Assembly: GCA_028285625.1 (NCBI GenBank) | Contig: JANQOX010000021.1 | Coordinates: 62,001-126,000, forward strand | DNA: 64,000 nucleotides | Reading direction: 5' to 3' | Origin: Myxococcota bacterium | GTDB taxonomy: Bacteria > Myxococcota_A > UBA9160 > UBA6930 | Shown: one piece after another, positions 17,708-26,465 of the stretch | Layout of the letters: each line of letters starts with the position of its first letter | Numbering within the stretch: position 1 is the first letter of the stretch | Position numbers and translations under genes: made by a program | The notes under the pieces: generated by a model | What the model saw: only the letters and a program-made list of their open reading frames with translations | What the model was told of the DNA's origin: nothing | Database searches by the model: none

Positions 17708-19252
17708 ATGGCCCTTCTCTCCGATGCCGAGCGACCCGTGGTGCAGGCCTTTGCGGGCCTGGCCACCGGCAATCCCTTCCTGCCCGAGCGGGTCGAGAAC
17801 GAACGCGTCGCACTCGGGCCGACCTTCATCGACGGGACGGCCGTCTGGCACGAGGGGGCCGACCTCGAGGCCGGAAGCCCGAACGTGGACGCGCTGCTCG
17901 CGCTCTGCGAGAAGCTCGGGCCGGAGCTGCGCGAACGGCTCGCGGCGGGTGCGAGCCCCAGCGGCGCCGACCTCCGCGCCTACCAGGGCCTCGTCTTCTA
18001 CCTGCTCTACTACCGCTATCTCGGCGTCTTCAGCGAGCTGGTGGACCGCGGCGGGCGCGGCGAGACCACGACCGGCGGCGTCAGTGCCTACCGCCGCTAC
18101 CGCGACGATGCACGCCACTTTCTCGAGATCGACGGCGTCCGTATGCCCCTGCGCCTCGAGCCGCAACACCTGTTCGCGTGGGGCTACCAGATCCGACGTG
18201 CCTTCGAGGGCACCTTCCGCGGCATCCAGGGTGGCTCGATGCCCGCGGCGCGCCTTCGCGCGGCGGCCTGGCAGTCGATCTTCACCCATGACGTCGTCCG
18301 CTACGCGCGCTCGCTGTATCGGCGGATGGGCGACGTGACCACGCTGATCCTCGGGGAGTCGGGCACGGGCAAGGAGCTGGTGGCGCGCGCCATCAGCCTC
18401 GGCCGCTACATCCCCTTCGACGAGAAGAAGAGTGCCTTCGAGGAGGACCCGCGCAGTTCGTTCTCGGCGGTGGCGCTGTCGGCGCTCTCGCCGACGCTGA
18501 TCGAGTCGGAGCTGTTCGGGCACCGCAAGGGCGCATTCACCGGTGCGCTCCAGGATCGCACGGGCTGGCTCGAGGCCTGCTCGCCCCACGGCACCGTGTT
18601 TCTCGACGAGATCGGAGAGCTCGAGGCGACCCTCCAGGTGAAGCTCTTGCGGGTGCTGCAGACCCGCAGCTTCCAGCGCGTGGGCGACCTCGGCGAGCGC
18701 GACTTTCGCGGCAAGCTGGTCGCGGCGACGAACCGCGACCTGGCCGAGGAGATCGCCGCGGGCCGGTTCCGCGAGGACCTCTACTACCGGCTGTGCGCCG
18801 ACGTGATCCGCACGCCCACCCTGCGCGAACAGATCGCCGACTCACCCGGCGAGCTGCCCGGCCTGATCGGCTTGCTGGCGCGGCGCATCGTGGGCGAGGA
18901 GGACGCGACCGAGTTGACGCGCGAGGTGGCGAGGTTCGTGGAGCGGCATCTGGGTGGCGACTACCCGTGGCCGGGCAACGTGCGCGAGCTCGAGCAGTGC
19001 GTGCGCAACGTGCTGGTGCGCGGCAGCTACCTGCCGGAGTCGCTGCGAGGGCGTCGCGCTGGCGGCGACCTGGCCGCGCAGCTCGACGCGGGCGAGCTGT
19101 CGGCCGACGAACTGGTGCGCCGCTACTGCACGCTCGTCTACGCCCGCACGGGCTCCTACGAAGAGACGGGCCGGCGTCTCGGCCTCGATCGCCGCACCGT
19201 GAAGGCGAAGCTCGACCCGGAGCTGCTGGCCCGCCTCGAAGCAGGCGACTGA
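17708..19252 (+). CDS. Sigma-54-dependent transcriptional activator (AAA+ enhancer-binding protein) with non-receiver N-terminal region
   Basis: [14 protein letters not shown] (Walker A), [16 protein letters not shown] (GAFTGA), [11 protein letters not shown] (Walker B), C-terminal Fis-like [26 protein letters not shown] at 17708 preferred; ORF opens at 17636. Confidence 0.92.
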   Translation: MALLSDAERPVVQAFAGLATGNPFLPERVENERVALGPTFIDGTAVWHEGADLEAGSPNVDALLALCEKLGPELRERLAAGASPSGADLRAYQGLVFYLLYYRYLGVFSELVDRGGRGETTTGGVSAYRRYRDDARHFLEIDGVRMPLRLEPQHLFAWGYQIRRAFEGTFRGIQGGSMPAARLRAAAWQSIFTHDVVRYARSLYRRMGDVTTLILGESGTGKELVARAISLGRYIPFDEKKSAFEEDPRSSFSAVALSALSPTLIESELFGHRKGAFTGALQDRTGWLEACSPHGTVFLDEIGELEATLQVKLLRVLQTRSFQRVGDLGERDFRGKLVAATNRDLAEEIAAGRFREDLYYRLCADVIRTPTLREQIADSPGELPGLIGLLARRIVGEEDATELTREVARFVERHLGGDYPWPGNVRELEQCVRNVLVRGSYLPESLRGRRAGGDLAAQLDAGELSADELVRRYCTLVYARTGSYEETGRRLGLDRRTVKAKLDPELLARLEAGD

Positions 19253-19444
19253 GTCTCGATACCGGCGACGGAGCCCGGGCTCCACCACGGCGGCGGAGGC
19301 GCGGCCGTGCCCCCGTCGCCGACGCGCGATGTCCGGCCCCGTACATTCCGTGTCGGTCGGGCCGCATCGCGGGCATCCACTCCGAGCCGCACGTAGCGCC
19401 GCAGGTACCCGCTTCTGCACGTGAATCCCGGCGTCCCCGGCGGC

Positions 19445-19460
19445 TGGCATCGTTCCTGCT
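19445..19460 (+). promoter_or_regulatory. Candidate sigma-54 promoter upstream of PspA-like gene
   Basis: TGGCATCGTTCCTGCT: exact GG-N10-GC; 8/11 match to TGGCACG-N4-TTGC; 37 nt before ATG with CCAGGAG RBS between. Confidence 0.55.
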
Positions 19461-19496
19461 CTGTCTCCTGGCAACACCCAACCAGGAGACCCTCCG

Positions 19497-20168
19497 ATGT
19501 CCGCAATCTTCCGATGGACCACCGGCTTCGCCTCGCGCATCGACGCGATGGTGCGCCAGATCGAAAACCACGACGCGCTGGTGAGCGCCGCCATCCGGGA
19601 CGCCAAGGAGGCGCGCGCCCGGGCCAAGGTGCAGCTGAAGCGCGTGCGCCAGGACGGCCGGCGCATGCAGCAGCGCCGCGCCGAACTCGAGCAGTCGGAG
19701 ACGCTCTGGCGCGAGCGCGCACAACGGGTGGCCGCGAGCGACGAGGAGCGCGGCATCGAGTGCGTCCGGCGCATGAAGCGCGCTGCACACGAACGCACCG
19801 CGCTCGGCGACCAGGTCGAAGAGCACGCGCGCATCGAGGCGCAGCTCGGCCGCGACATCGGCCGCATCGACCAGCGCATCGAACAGCTGGTGCAGCAGCG
19901 CAACCTGCTGCGCACGCGGCAGTCGCGCGCCGAGGCCCTGGCCGCGGCACAGCGCGAGGACGGCTGCCGGATCTCGGAGGTCGAAGACGTGCTCGAGCGC
20001 TGGGAGATCAAGGTGTCGCGCAACGAGACGGACGTGGACTGCGACCTCGACGAGCAGGACGACCTCGAGATCGAGCTCGGCGGCGAGGAGGAGCGCGCCG
20101 CGCTGCTCGAGGAGCTGCGCGCGCTGGCCCGGAGCGACGACGCCTCGGCCGAGCGCGACGCCTCCTAG
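19497..20168 (+). CDS. PspA/IM30-family-like coiled-coil protein
   Basis: MSAIFRWTTGFASRIDAMVRQIENHDALVSAAIRDAKEARARAKVQLKRVRQDGRRMQQRRAELEQSETLWRERAQRV...; N-terminal F..R...ID....IE....LV...I pattern, long coiled coil and C-terminal FE/WE..I helix as in PspA. Confidence 0.75.
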   Translation: MSAIFRWTTGFASRIDAMVRQIENHDALVSAAIRDAKEARARAKVQLKRVRQDGRRMQQRRAELEQSETLWRERAQRVAASDEERGIECVRRMKRAAHERTALGDQVEEHARIEAQLGRDIGRIDQRIEQLVQQRNLLRTRQSRAEALAAAQREDGCRISEVEDVLERWEIKVSRNETDVDCDLDEQDDLEIELGGEEERAALLEELRALARSDDASAERDAS

Positions 20169-20201
20169 CCACTTCTTGCAATCCCTCGAAGGAGCAACGA
20201 C

Positions 20202-21635
20202 ATGGACCCCCTGCTCGAATCCACTGCGGCTACCGCCGCACGGCTCGGACGAGGCGCCGAGCGCCCCGACGAGCCCGGCGTGGCCGAGATCGATCTCGCC
20301 ATCGCCGACGAGGACCAGGCGCGTGCGCAGCAGCGCACCGGCGACCGACCCTCGTTGATCGCGCGCGTCGGATCGATCCCCCAGCTGCTGCGCTGGATGG
20401 GAGGCGCCGTGCTCGTGGCGGCCGCCTTCGTCTTCATGATCCAGAGCTGGGAGACCGGCGACGACGTCGGCCGCTACTACCACTTCCTTGGCTTCACGGG
20501 CTCGCTGGCCGCCGTGGGCTTCTTCTGTGGCCTGCGGATCGGAGACGAGAAGAGCGCCCGCACCTTCCTCGGCCTCACCGCAGGGATGGTTCCGGTGCAC
20601 TTCACGGTTCTGGGCGCGATCCTGTACTCGCAGCTTCCCTGGCTCTCGGGCTTCACCGACTACCCAGGCTACGCCCACTTCTCGGCGCCAGACCAGGCGG
20701 TGGCCCTCGGGACGGCAGCCATCGGGCTGCTGGTACTGGCGCCCGTTTGCTGGATGGCCTTTCTGACCTTCGCGCGGCCGGCGGCGCGGGGCCTGACGGC
20801 GGCCTTCCTGCTGGCCAACGCCACCTTGCTCGTGCCGACGCGCCACCCCGACGTGATCGGCGGCATCGCGCTCTTGCTCGTGATCGGCATGCTGGTCTTC
20901 GACCGCCGCTGGCTCGCGAGCCTGCCCGCCCTGCGCACCCTCGAGGGTCGCTTCGTGCGGCTGCTGATGACGGTGCCCTTCATCGTTCTCGTGGCGCGCA
21001 CCTTCAACCTGTACGACCCGAGCATGCTGTTCTTCGCCGCGCTGTTCGCGAGCCTGGCCGTGCTGCTCTACGCGGTGGTGCCGAACGCGGGCCCGACCCA
21101 GGCCATGGGCCGGCTCGCCCAGCACATGAGCCTGATGCCCACGGCGGCCGCGTGGTGGTGCGCAATGCTCGGCGTCCATCCGGTGCTCGACTTCCCCGAG
21201 GCCTGGGTGCTGCCGATCGCGTGTCTCCCGATGGCCGGCTTCTTCGGTCTGATGTCGCTCCGGGTCGAGGGTGGCGGCGCCTCGGTGCGCCGGCTGGCGG
21301 CGCTGGTCGCGACCGGCGGCATGCTGGTGCAACTGCTGCTGTTCCCGGGTTTCGGGTCGTCGCTGTTGTGCCTGGCCACCGCGATCGCGACGGCCACGTA
21401 CGGCTTCGGCGCCTCGCAGCGTGGGGTGTTGCTGACGGGCCTCGCCGCGCTGGCCTTCGGCCTCGTCTACCACGTGCGATACGCGTTCGAGATCTACGCG
21501 TGGAGCCCGTGGGGCGCCCTGGCGGTGCTCGGCATCGCCACGGTGCTCGCGGCATCGGTGCTCGAGCGCCATCGCGGCGCACTCGTCGCACGCGTCACCC
21601 ACCTGCGCGGCGAGCTTTCGAGCTGGAGCGCCTAG
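20202..21635 (+). CDS. Polytopic integral membrane protein of unknown function
   Basis: 477 aa with about 12 hydrophobic segments (e.g. MGGAVLVAAAFVFMIQSW, AIGLLVLAPVCWMAFLTF, LLMTVPFIVLVARTF); 33 bp downstream of pspA-like CDS. Confidence 0.8.
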   Translation: MDPLLESTAATAARLGRGAERPDEPGVAEIDLAIADEDQARAQQRTGDRPSLIARVGSIPQLLRWMGGAVLVAAAFVFMIQSWETGDDVGRYYHFLGFTGSLAAVGFFCGLRIGDEKSARTFLGLTAGMVPVHFTVLGAILYSQLPWLSGFTDYPGYAHFSAPDQAVALGTAAIGLLVLAPVCWMAFLTFARPAARGLTAAFLLANATLLVPTRHPDVIGGIALLLVIGMLVFDRRWLASLPALRTLEGRFVRLLMTVPFIVLVARTFNLYDPSMLFFAALFASLAVLLYAVVPNAGPTQAMGRLAQHMSLMPTAAAWWCAMLGVHPVLDFPEAWVLPIACLPMAGFFGLMSLRVEGGGASVRRLAALVATGGMLVQLLLFPGFGSSLLCLATAIATATYGFGASQRGVLLTGLAALAFGLVYHVRYAFEIYAWSPWGALAVLGIATVLAASVLERHRGALVARVTHLRGELSSWSA

Positions 21636-21803
21636 GGCGCGGCGCCCGGCTCCCAACGCGAAGAGGCCCCATGCCAGGAGGAATGCGGGCCCCTCCCTCG
21701 ACCCCCGGCTCCGGAGATCCCGGCGCCGGGGGCGCTCGCGTCGAGGCTCCGAGTCGAGGACGCGATAGTCTCCACAGGCCGACCCGAGCCCGGAGGCAGC
21801 GAG

Positions 21804-23072
21804 ATGAGTGAGGCCGAAGCACGCGATCCGATGCAAGAGGGGGCCGGTTCGGCTGCCTACGCGCCTCCCCTTCAGCGCACCGAGGGCCAGCCCGAGCCGA
21901 TCGCGGCCAATGGTGGGCTCTCGTACATGTCGTTCGACCGCGCGGGCGACGCGGGTACGACCGCCGCCACCGAGGCGGCGCTACGGCAGATCGCCGACGG
22001 CGAGGGCCAGTCGGTGATCGACTGGATCGATCAGGCGCCTCCGGGCCCCATCGAGACGAAGTGGGGCCTCGGCTTCCGGCGCTACGCCGAGTGCCTGGCG
22101 CACATCCAGGAGCAGGGGATGCAGGCGCCGGCCGGCGGGGTCGTGCTGCCGCTTCGCTACTCGGTGTACGAGCGGCCGTCGTACTCGATCGTCTCGTCGA
22201 ACGCGCTCTGGCGCGACCCGGCGCTGCGCGCCGAGCAGGACGCCCTGCGCCAGGACGAGCGCAACGAGGTGCGCCGCTGCCTGTACTATCCGCAGGTGCT
22301 GCGCGACGCGCGGCGCATCGAGGAGTACTACCCGGGCCTCGCACCCACCAGCGCCGAGTGCATGGACAAGCTCGGCGTCGCCCTCGCCCACTGCGAGTCC
22401 CGGTGCACGAACTTCTACGACGCTCACGAGGTCGAGCGCGTCTTCTACGCCGAGATGGAGGAGCTGCTGCTGGCGTTCTACCCGGACGCCACGGACGCCC
22501 TCGTCTACAACCACGACGTCTTCGACAAGGACTACGCCGGCGACCGCACCGAGGACCAGGCCGACAAGAACCCCGGCGTGAACGCCTACTACGCGAACCT
22601 CGTCCACAACGATCTCAACGACAACAGCGGACGGGTGCGCTGCCGAGAGCTCCTGACGAAGAACCTGCGCAACTTCGGCCGCACGCAGCACTACACCCCC
22701 GCCGAAGCCGATGCGAAGATGTCGCGGCGCTTCTTGTCGATCAACCTGGCCAAGCCGATGGAGACGGTGGAGCAGAACCCGTTCGTGCTTTGCGCCTGGC
22801 CGTCGTTCGCCGACCAGCCCTACATCACGAACTACCGCGTGTACGACGACCGTGTCGGCGAGACCACGCGGTTCACCCATCGCCCCTCGCACGAGTGGTA
22901 CTGGGTGCCGCAGCAGTCGCCGACCGAGGTCTCGATGCTCAAGTGCTACGACTCGATCACCGACGGCTCGGTCTCGCGCTGGTCGTTCCACACCGCGGCC
23001 ATCGACCACACCGCACCTGCCGATGCTGCGTGTCGCAAGAACGTGGTGGTGCGCTCGTTCGTGTTCTTCTGA
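21804..23072 (+). CDS. CmcJ/NvfI-family oxidoreductase-like protein
   Basis: RRFLSINLAKPMETVEQNPFVLCAWPSF...THRPSHEWYWVPQQSPTEVSMLKCYDS, matching the R..N.W.P....... PLA.C pattern of the CmcJ/asaB/NvfI family as recalled. Confidence 0.65.
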   Translation: MSEAEARDPMQEGAGSAAYAPPLQRTEGQPEPIAANGGLSYMSFDRAGDAGTTAATEAALRQIADGEGQSVIDWIDQAPPGPIETKWGLGFRRYAECLAHIQEQGMQAPAGGVVLPLRYSVYERPSYSIVSSNALWRDPALRAEQDALRQDERNEVRRCLYYPQVLRDARRIEEYYPGLAPTSAECMDKLGVALAHCESRCTNFYDAHEVERVFYAEMEELLLAFYPDATDALVYNHDVFDKDYAGDRTEDQADKNPGVNAYYANLVHNDLNDNSGRVRCRELLTKNLRNFGRTQHYTPAEADAKMSRRFLSINLAKPMETVEQNPFVLCAWPSFADQPYITNYRVYDDRVGETTRFTHRPSHEWYWVPQQSPTEVSMLKCYDSITDGSVSRWSFHTAAIDHTAPADAACRKNVVVRSFVFF

Positions 23073-23097
23073 GTCGCGCTGCGGCCGACTGACGCGC

Positions 23098-24288
23098 TCA
23101 GAAGGAGTACATGCCGAAGACGGTGTCGCGCTCCAGCAGCAGGAGCCCCACGTCCTGGTAGCGGTTCTTCGCCGTGAAGACGTGCTGGGTGAGCGTGCGC
23201 AGGTCACGGAAGTGGCGCGAGATCGGGCTCTCGTCCCGGATCAGCGACGTGCCCGCGGCCTCGGCCATGAGCTCCATGGCATGCGCCGCGGACTGGAAGA
23301 CGAACGTCGCCGCCCCGCCCATCCGGGCGCGATCCAGGTTGCGAAGCGCTTCGCCCGACTGGACGCGCGCCCAGCTGTCGCCCAGGGCCTGGTAGAGGTA
23401 GGCGCGGGCAGCGCCCAGATGCGCATGGGCCTCGCCGAGCCGGTAGTGGCTGAGCGCGGATTCGCCGACCTTCGAGGGCATGTAGTTCGCCGTCTTGGTG
23501 GCGCAGATGCCGAGGAACGCGTCGTAGGCGGCCTGGGCGATGCCCAGCCCCACGGCGCCCATCGAGCAGATCCCGAACCAGATCGGGCCGTGGACCCAGC
23601 CGGGCGGATACGAGGCGTTGCGCGGCGCCTCGAGCGGGCCGAAGGGAGCCACGCGCCGCTCGGGCACGAAGACGCCATCGACCCGCACGTCGTGGCTGCC
23701 GGTTCCGCGCATGCCGAGCGTCTCCCAGTGCTCGACGATCTCGAACTCGCCGCGCGGCACGGCGAAGACATGGGAAACGGGCTCTCCGTCGGGCCCGGGC
23801 CTGGGCTCGTCGCCCTCGAACTCCATGCCGAGACCGAAGAACCAATTGGCGTGGTGGCAGTTGCTCACGAACGTGACCTGTCCGGTGACGTGCCAACCGC
23901 CGTCGACGGGACGCAGCCGCATCGGCGGCGCGAAGGAGTCGACGAACACGGGGTCCGGCCCCGCGTGCATCTCGGCGACCGCCTCGTCCCCGAACCAGGC
24001 CGCGAGGGTCGAGACGGCCGAGCACATCTGGAGCATCCAGGCGGCCGCGCTGTCGATGCGGGCCACCCGCTCGAACAGGCGGCAGGCCGCCACCGGCTCG
24101 ATCTCCCAGCCACCCAGGGCCTCGGGCACCCAGGTCTTGAGGAGACCTCGCTTCACGAGCAACTCTGCCGTCGCCTTGGGAACGCGCCGCTCGAGCTCTC
24201 CCTGGCTCGCGTTATCCCGGATCACGGGCTCGATCTCGGAGACCACTGCCAGCAGATCGTCGATGTCCATCGGCTCCTCCTTCGCCAT
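23098..24288 (-). CDS. Acyl-CoA dehydrogenase-like flavoprotein (flavin-dependent monooxygenase type)
   Basis: MDIDDLLAVVSEIEPVIRDNASQGELERRVPKATAELLVKRGLLKTWVPEALGGWEIEP...GWHVTGQVTFVSNCHHANW; HsaA-like organisation. Confidence 0.85.
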   Translation of the reverse strand: MAKEEPMDIDDLLAVVSEIEPVIRDNASQGELERRVPKATAELLVKRGLLKTWVPEALGGWEIEPVAACRLFERVARIDSAAAWMLQMCSAVSTLAAWFGDEAVAEMHAGPDPVFVDSFAPPMRLRPVDGGWHVTGQVTFVSNCHHANWFFGLGMEFEGDEPRPGPDGEPVSHVFAVPRGEFEIVEHWETLGMRGTGSHDVRVDGVFVPERRVAPFGPLEAPRNASYPPGWVHGPIWFGICSMGAVGLGIAQAAYDAFLGICATKTANYMPSKVGESALSHYRLGEAHAHLGAARAYLYQALGDSWARVQSGEALRNLDRARMGGAATFVFQSAAHAMELMAEAAGTSLIRDESPISRHFRDLRTLTQHVFTAKNRYQDVGLLLLERDTVFGMYSF

Positions 24289-24374
24289 GGCACCCATTGT
24301 CGAGAGCCGGGGCCGAAGGCACAATGACAAGAATCCGAACGATACGGCCAACCCCATCCAGCGGGAGGGAGGCG

Positions 24375-25424
24375 ATGCCCGACCTGCCCCAGTACCTCTT
24401 TCCGGCGGTCTCCCGGCTCCCGGCCCTCCGCGCCGAGAATCGACGTCGGCGCATCGTGCTCGTGGCCAGCCGCGAGCCCAATCCCCTCGAGCTGATCGGC
24501 CCCATGAACGTGCTGAGGATCGCGAACTGGGTCTTCGAGCACTCCGGGCGAGCGGAGCTCGGATACGACCTGGAGGTCGTCGCGAGCCAGCCCGGCGTGG
24601 TCTTCGAGATGGACGGGCTCAAGATCGTCGCCGACAAGCCCTATCACCGGCTTCGGGGCGAGGTCGACACGCTGCTGTTTCCGCCCATGGACTTCGAGGA
24701 GCTCTTCCGCGGAAAGCAGAGGTTCCTCGCGTGGGTGAAGCGCATGTCCGGCAGGGTGCGACGCATCGGAACCATCTGCTTCGGCACCTACATCCTCGCC
24801 GAGGCGGGCGTCCTGCGGGGCCGCAGGGTCACGACCCACTGGGACCTGCAGCACGACTTTCGCGAGCGCTACCCCGATGTCGAGCTCGACATCGACCCGA
24901 TCTACGTGAAGGACGGCAACGTCTACACGTCGGCAGGTGCGACGTCGGGTATCGACATGACCCTCGCTCTCGTCGAGGAGGACTTCGGACGCGAGGCGGC
25001 GCTCCGCGTGGCACAGGGACTGGTGCTCTTCCTCAAGCGCCCCGGGAGCCAGGCCCAGTTCAGCGTGCAGCTCTCCGCGCAGCTCCCCGAGGAGTCCGGC
25101 ATCGCAGCGCTGCAGGCCTGGATCCACGACCACCTCGACGAGGACCTTCGGGTCGAGGCGCTGGCCGCGCGCACGGGCATGAGCCCGCGCAACTTCTCGC
25201 GCGTCTTCCACCGCGAGATCGGCATCGCACCCGGACGCTACGTCGAGCAGTGCCGGATCGAGGTGGCGCGACAGGGGCTCGAGGAGTCGACGGCGCCGCT
25301 CTCGGAGATCGCCGAGCGCTGCGGCTACGGCACGCCGGATGGAATGAGGCTCGCTTTCGAGAGGCACCTGGGCGTGAGCCCACGCGCCTACCGACAGCGC
25401 TTCGCGACCGCGAAGGCGGGCTGA
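24375..25424 (+). CDS. GlxA-family (DJ-1/PfpI + AraC HTH) transcriptional regulator
   Basis: RRIVLVASREPNPLELIGPMNVLRIANWVFEHSG... GTICFGTYILAEAGVLRGRRVTTHWDL...EALAARTGMSPRNFSRVFHREIGIAPGRYVEQCRIEVAR. Confidence 0.92.
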   Translation: MPDLPQYLFPAVSRLPALRAENRRRRIVLVASREPNPLELIGPMNVLRIANWVFEHSGRAELGYDLEVVASQPGVVFEMDGLKIVADKPYHRLRGEVDTLLFPPMDFEELFRGKQRFLAWVKRMSGRVRRIGTICFGTYILAEAGVLRGRRVTTHWDLQHDFRERYPDVELDIDPIYVKDGNVYTSAGATSGIDMTLALVEEDFGREAALRVAQGLVLFLKRPGSQAQFSVQLSAQLPEESGIAALQAWIHDHLDEDLRVEALAARTGMSPRNFSRVFHREIGIAPGRYVEQCRIEVARQGLEESTAPLSEIAERCGYGTPDGMRLAFERHLGVSPRAYRQRFATAKAG

Positions 25425-25548
25425 GCGGCGACGCCGGGCGCCCTTCTCACCGGCAGCACCCGTGACACCTCCGGGTGGCCGGCGCCCACTACCGAGCGTG
25501 GGCGTCGGTGGTTTTCTGGGAGTCGCGGCGGGGCGGAGACGGCGTTCG

Positions 25549-26331
25549 ATGGGCGCCCGAGCGTGGCCGATGGCGCTCCTGTTCGCCGCCGCACTCCTGC
25601 CCGTGCCCCGTGGGGCGGTCGCGGCCTCGCTCTGGAAGTGGACGTTCTCGGGGACGGTCGAGTACTTCGAGCGCAACGAGGGCGAAGAAGAGATCCGGAG
25701 CGGAACCGGGTACGCCCCCTTCGGCGGGCTCGCGGTGGGAGATCGCGTCACCGCCACCTACACGTTCGATCTCGACCTCGAGTCCACCCACTTCGACGTC
25801 AGCCTGGCCCAGGCGCGGGTTCTCGGCCTGGTATCGGCGTCGGTCGCCTCTTCGTCCTTCTCACGGGCATACGACCCCTCGGCCGTTGCGCCCCACCTGG
25901 GGTCGAGCGTTCAAGCGAACGCGACGACCGCCCCGTTCCCCGTTCGTGGCCGCGTGACCGCGAGCTTCGCGCAGCCAGCGCCGTTCGAGAACGGGCACCC
26001 ACTGGACGACCTGACCGTGAGGGTGGACCTCAACACACCGGGTGTGACCCGCTTCGATCTGTTCGGATTTCCGGGGGTCCCGACCCTCCTGCTGCCCGAC
26101 CCCACGGTTGCGTTGGCGGGCGCAGACAGGGCCCGCATGTACGTCGACTTCCGCCCCCTGAGCGTGAGTCCGATCCCTTCGAGCGTGACCGCCCTCGTGC
26201 AGGTCGACGCGTTCTCGGCACTGCAGGTGCCCGAGCCCCACGCCCTCGCACTCGTGGGATGGGGCCTCGCGCTTGCGAGCCTCCGTGGTCGAGCTCGCGG
26301 CCGGTCTGCCCACCCTGCCAGCAGCCGGTAG
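25549..26331 (+). CDS. PEP-CTERM sorting-domain protein
   Basis: Signal peptide MGARAWPMALLFAAALLPVPRGAVAA and C-terminal VPEPHALALVGWGLALASLRGRARGRS. Confidence 0.82.
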   Translation: MGARAWPMALLFAAALLPVPRGAVAASLWKWTFSGTVEYFERNEGEEEIRSGTGYAPFGGLAVGDRVTATYTFDLDLESTHFDVSLAQARVLGLVSASVASSSFSRAYDPSAVAPHLGSSVQANATTAPFPVRGRVTASFAQPAPFENGHPLDDLTVRVDLNTPGVTRFDLFGFPGVPTLLLPDPTVALAGADRARMYVDFRPLSVSPIPSSVTALVQVDAFSALQVPEPHALALVGWGLALASLRGRARGRSAHPASSR

Positions 26332-26465
26332 ACCATCTCCTTTCGTCGCCTCCCAAGGGCTTGCTGACCCGTCCCCCGGCGCGCGCGCCGCCATCGCGCC
26401 CACCGTGCGCTATCTACCGGCGGTCGCGCGCGCCGCGCCGCGCCCGAGCCACCGAGGAGGCCTCC

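Noticed and set aside
19271-19282. Perfect palindrome GAGCCCGGGCTC as a terminator
   Set aside because: Only 6-bp arms without loop or U-tract; equally likely by chance in high-GC DNA, so mentioned only in context.
18537-21836. Very long minus-strand ORF (1099 aa) antisense to the EBP/PspA/membrane genes
   Set aside because: High-GC shadow ORF: composition dominated by R/H/G/A/E, no recognisable motifs; the plus-strand frames carry clear AAA+ and membrane-protein signals.
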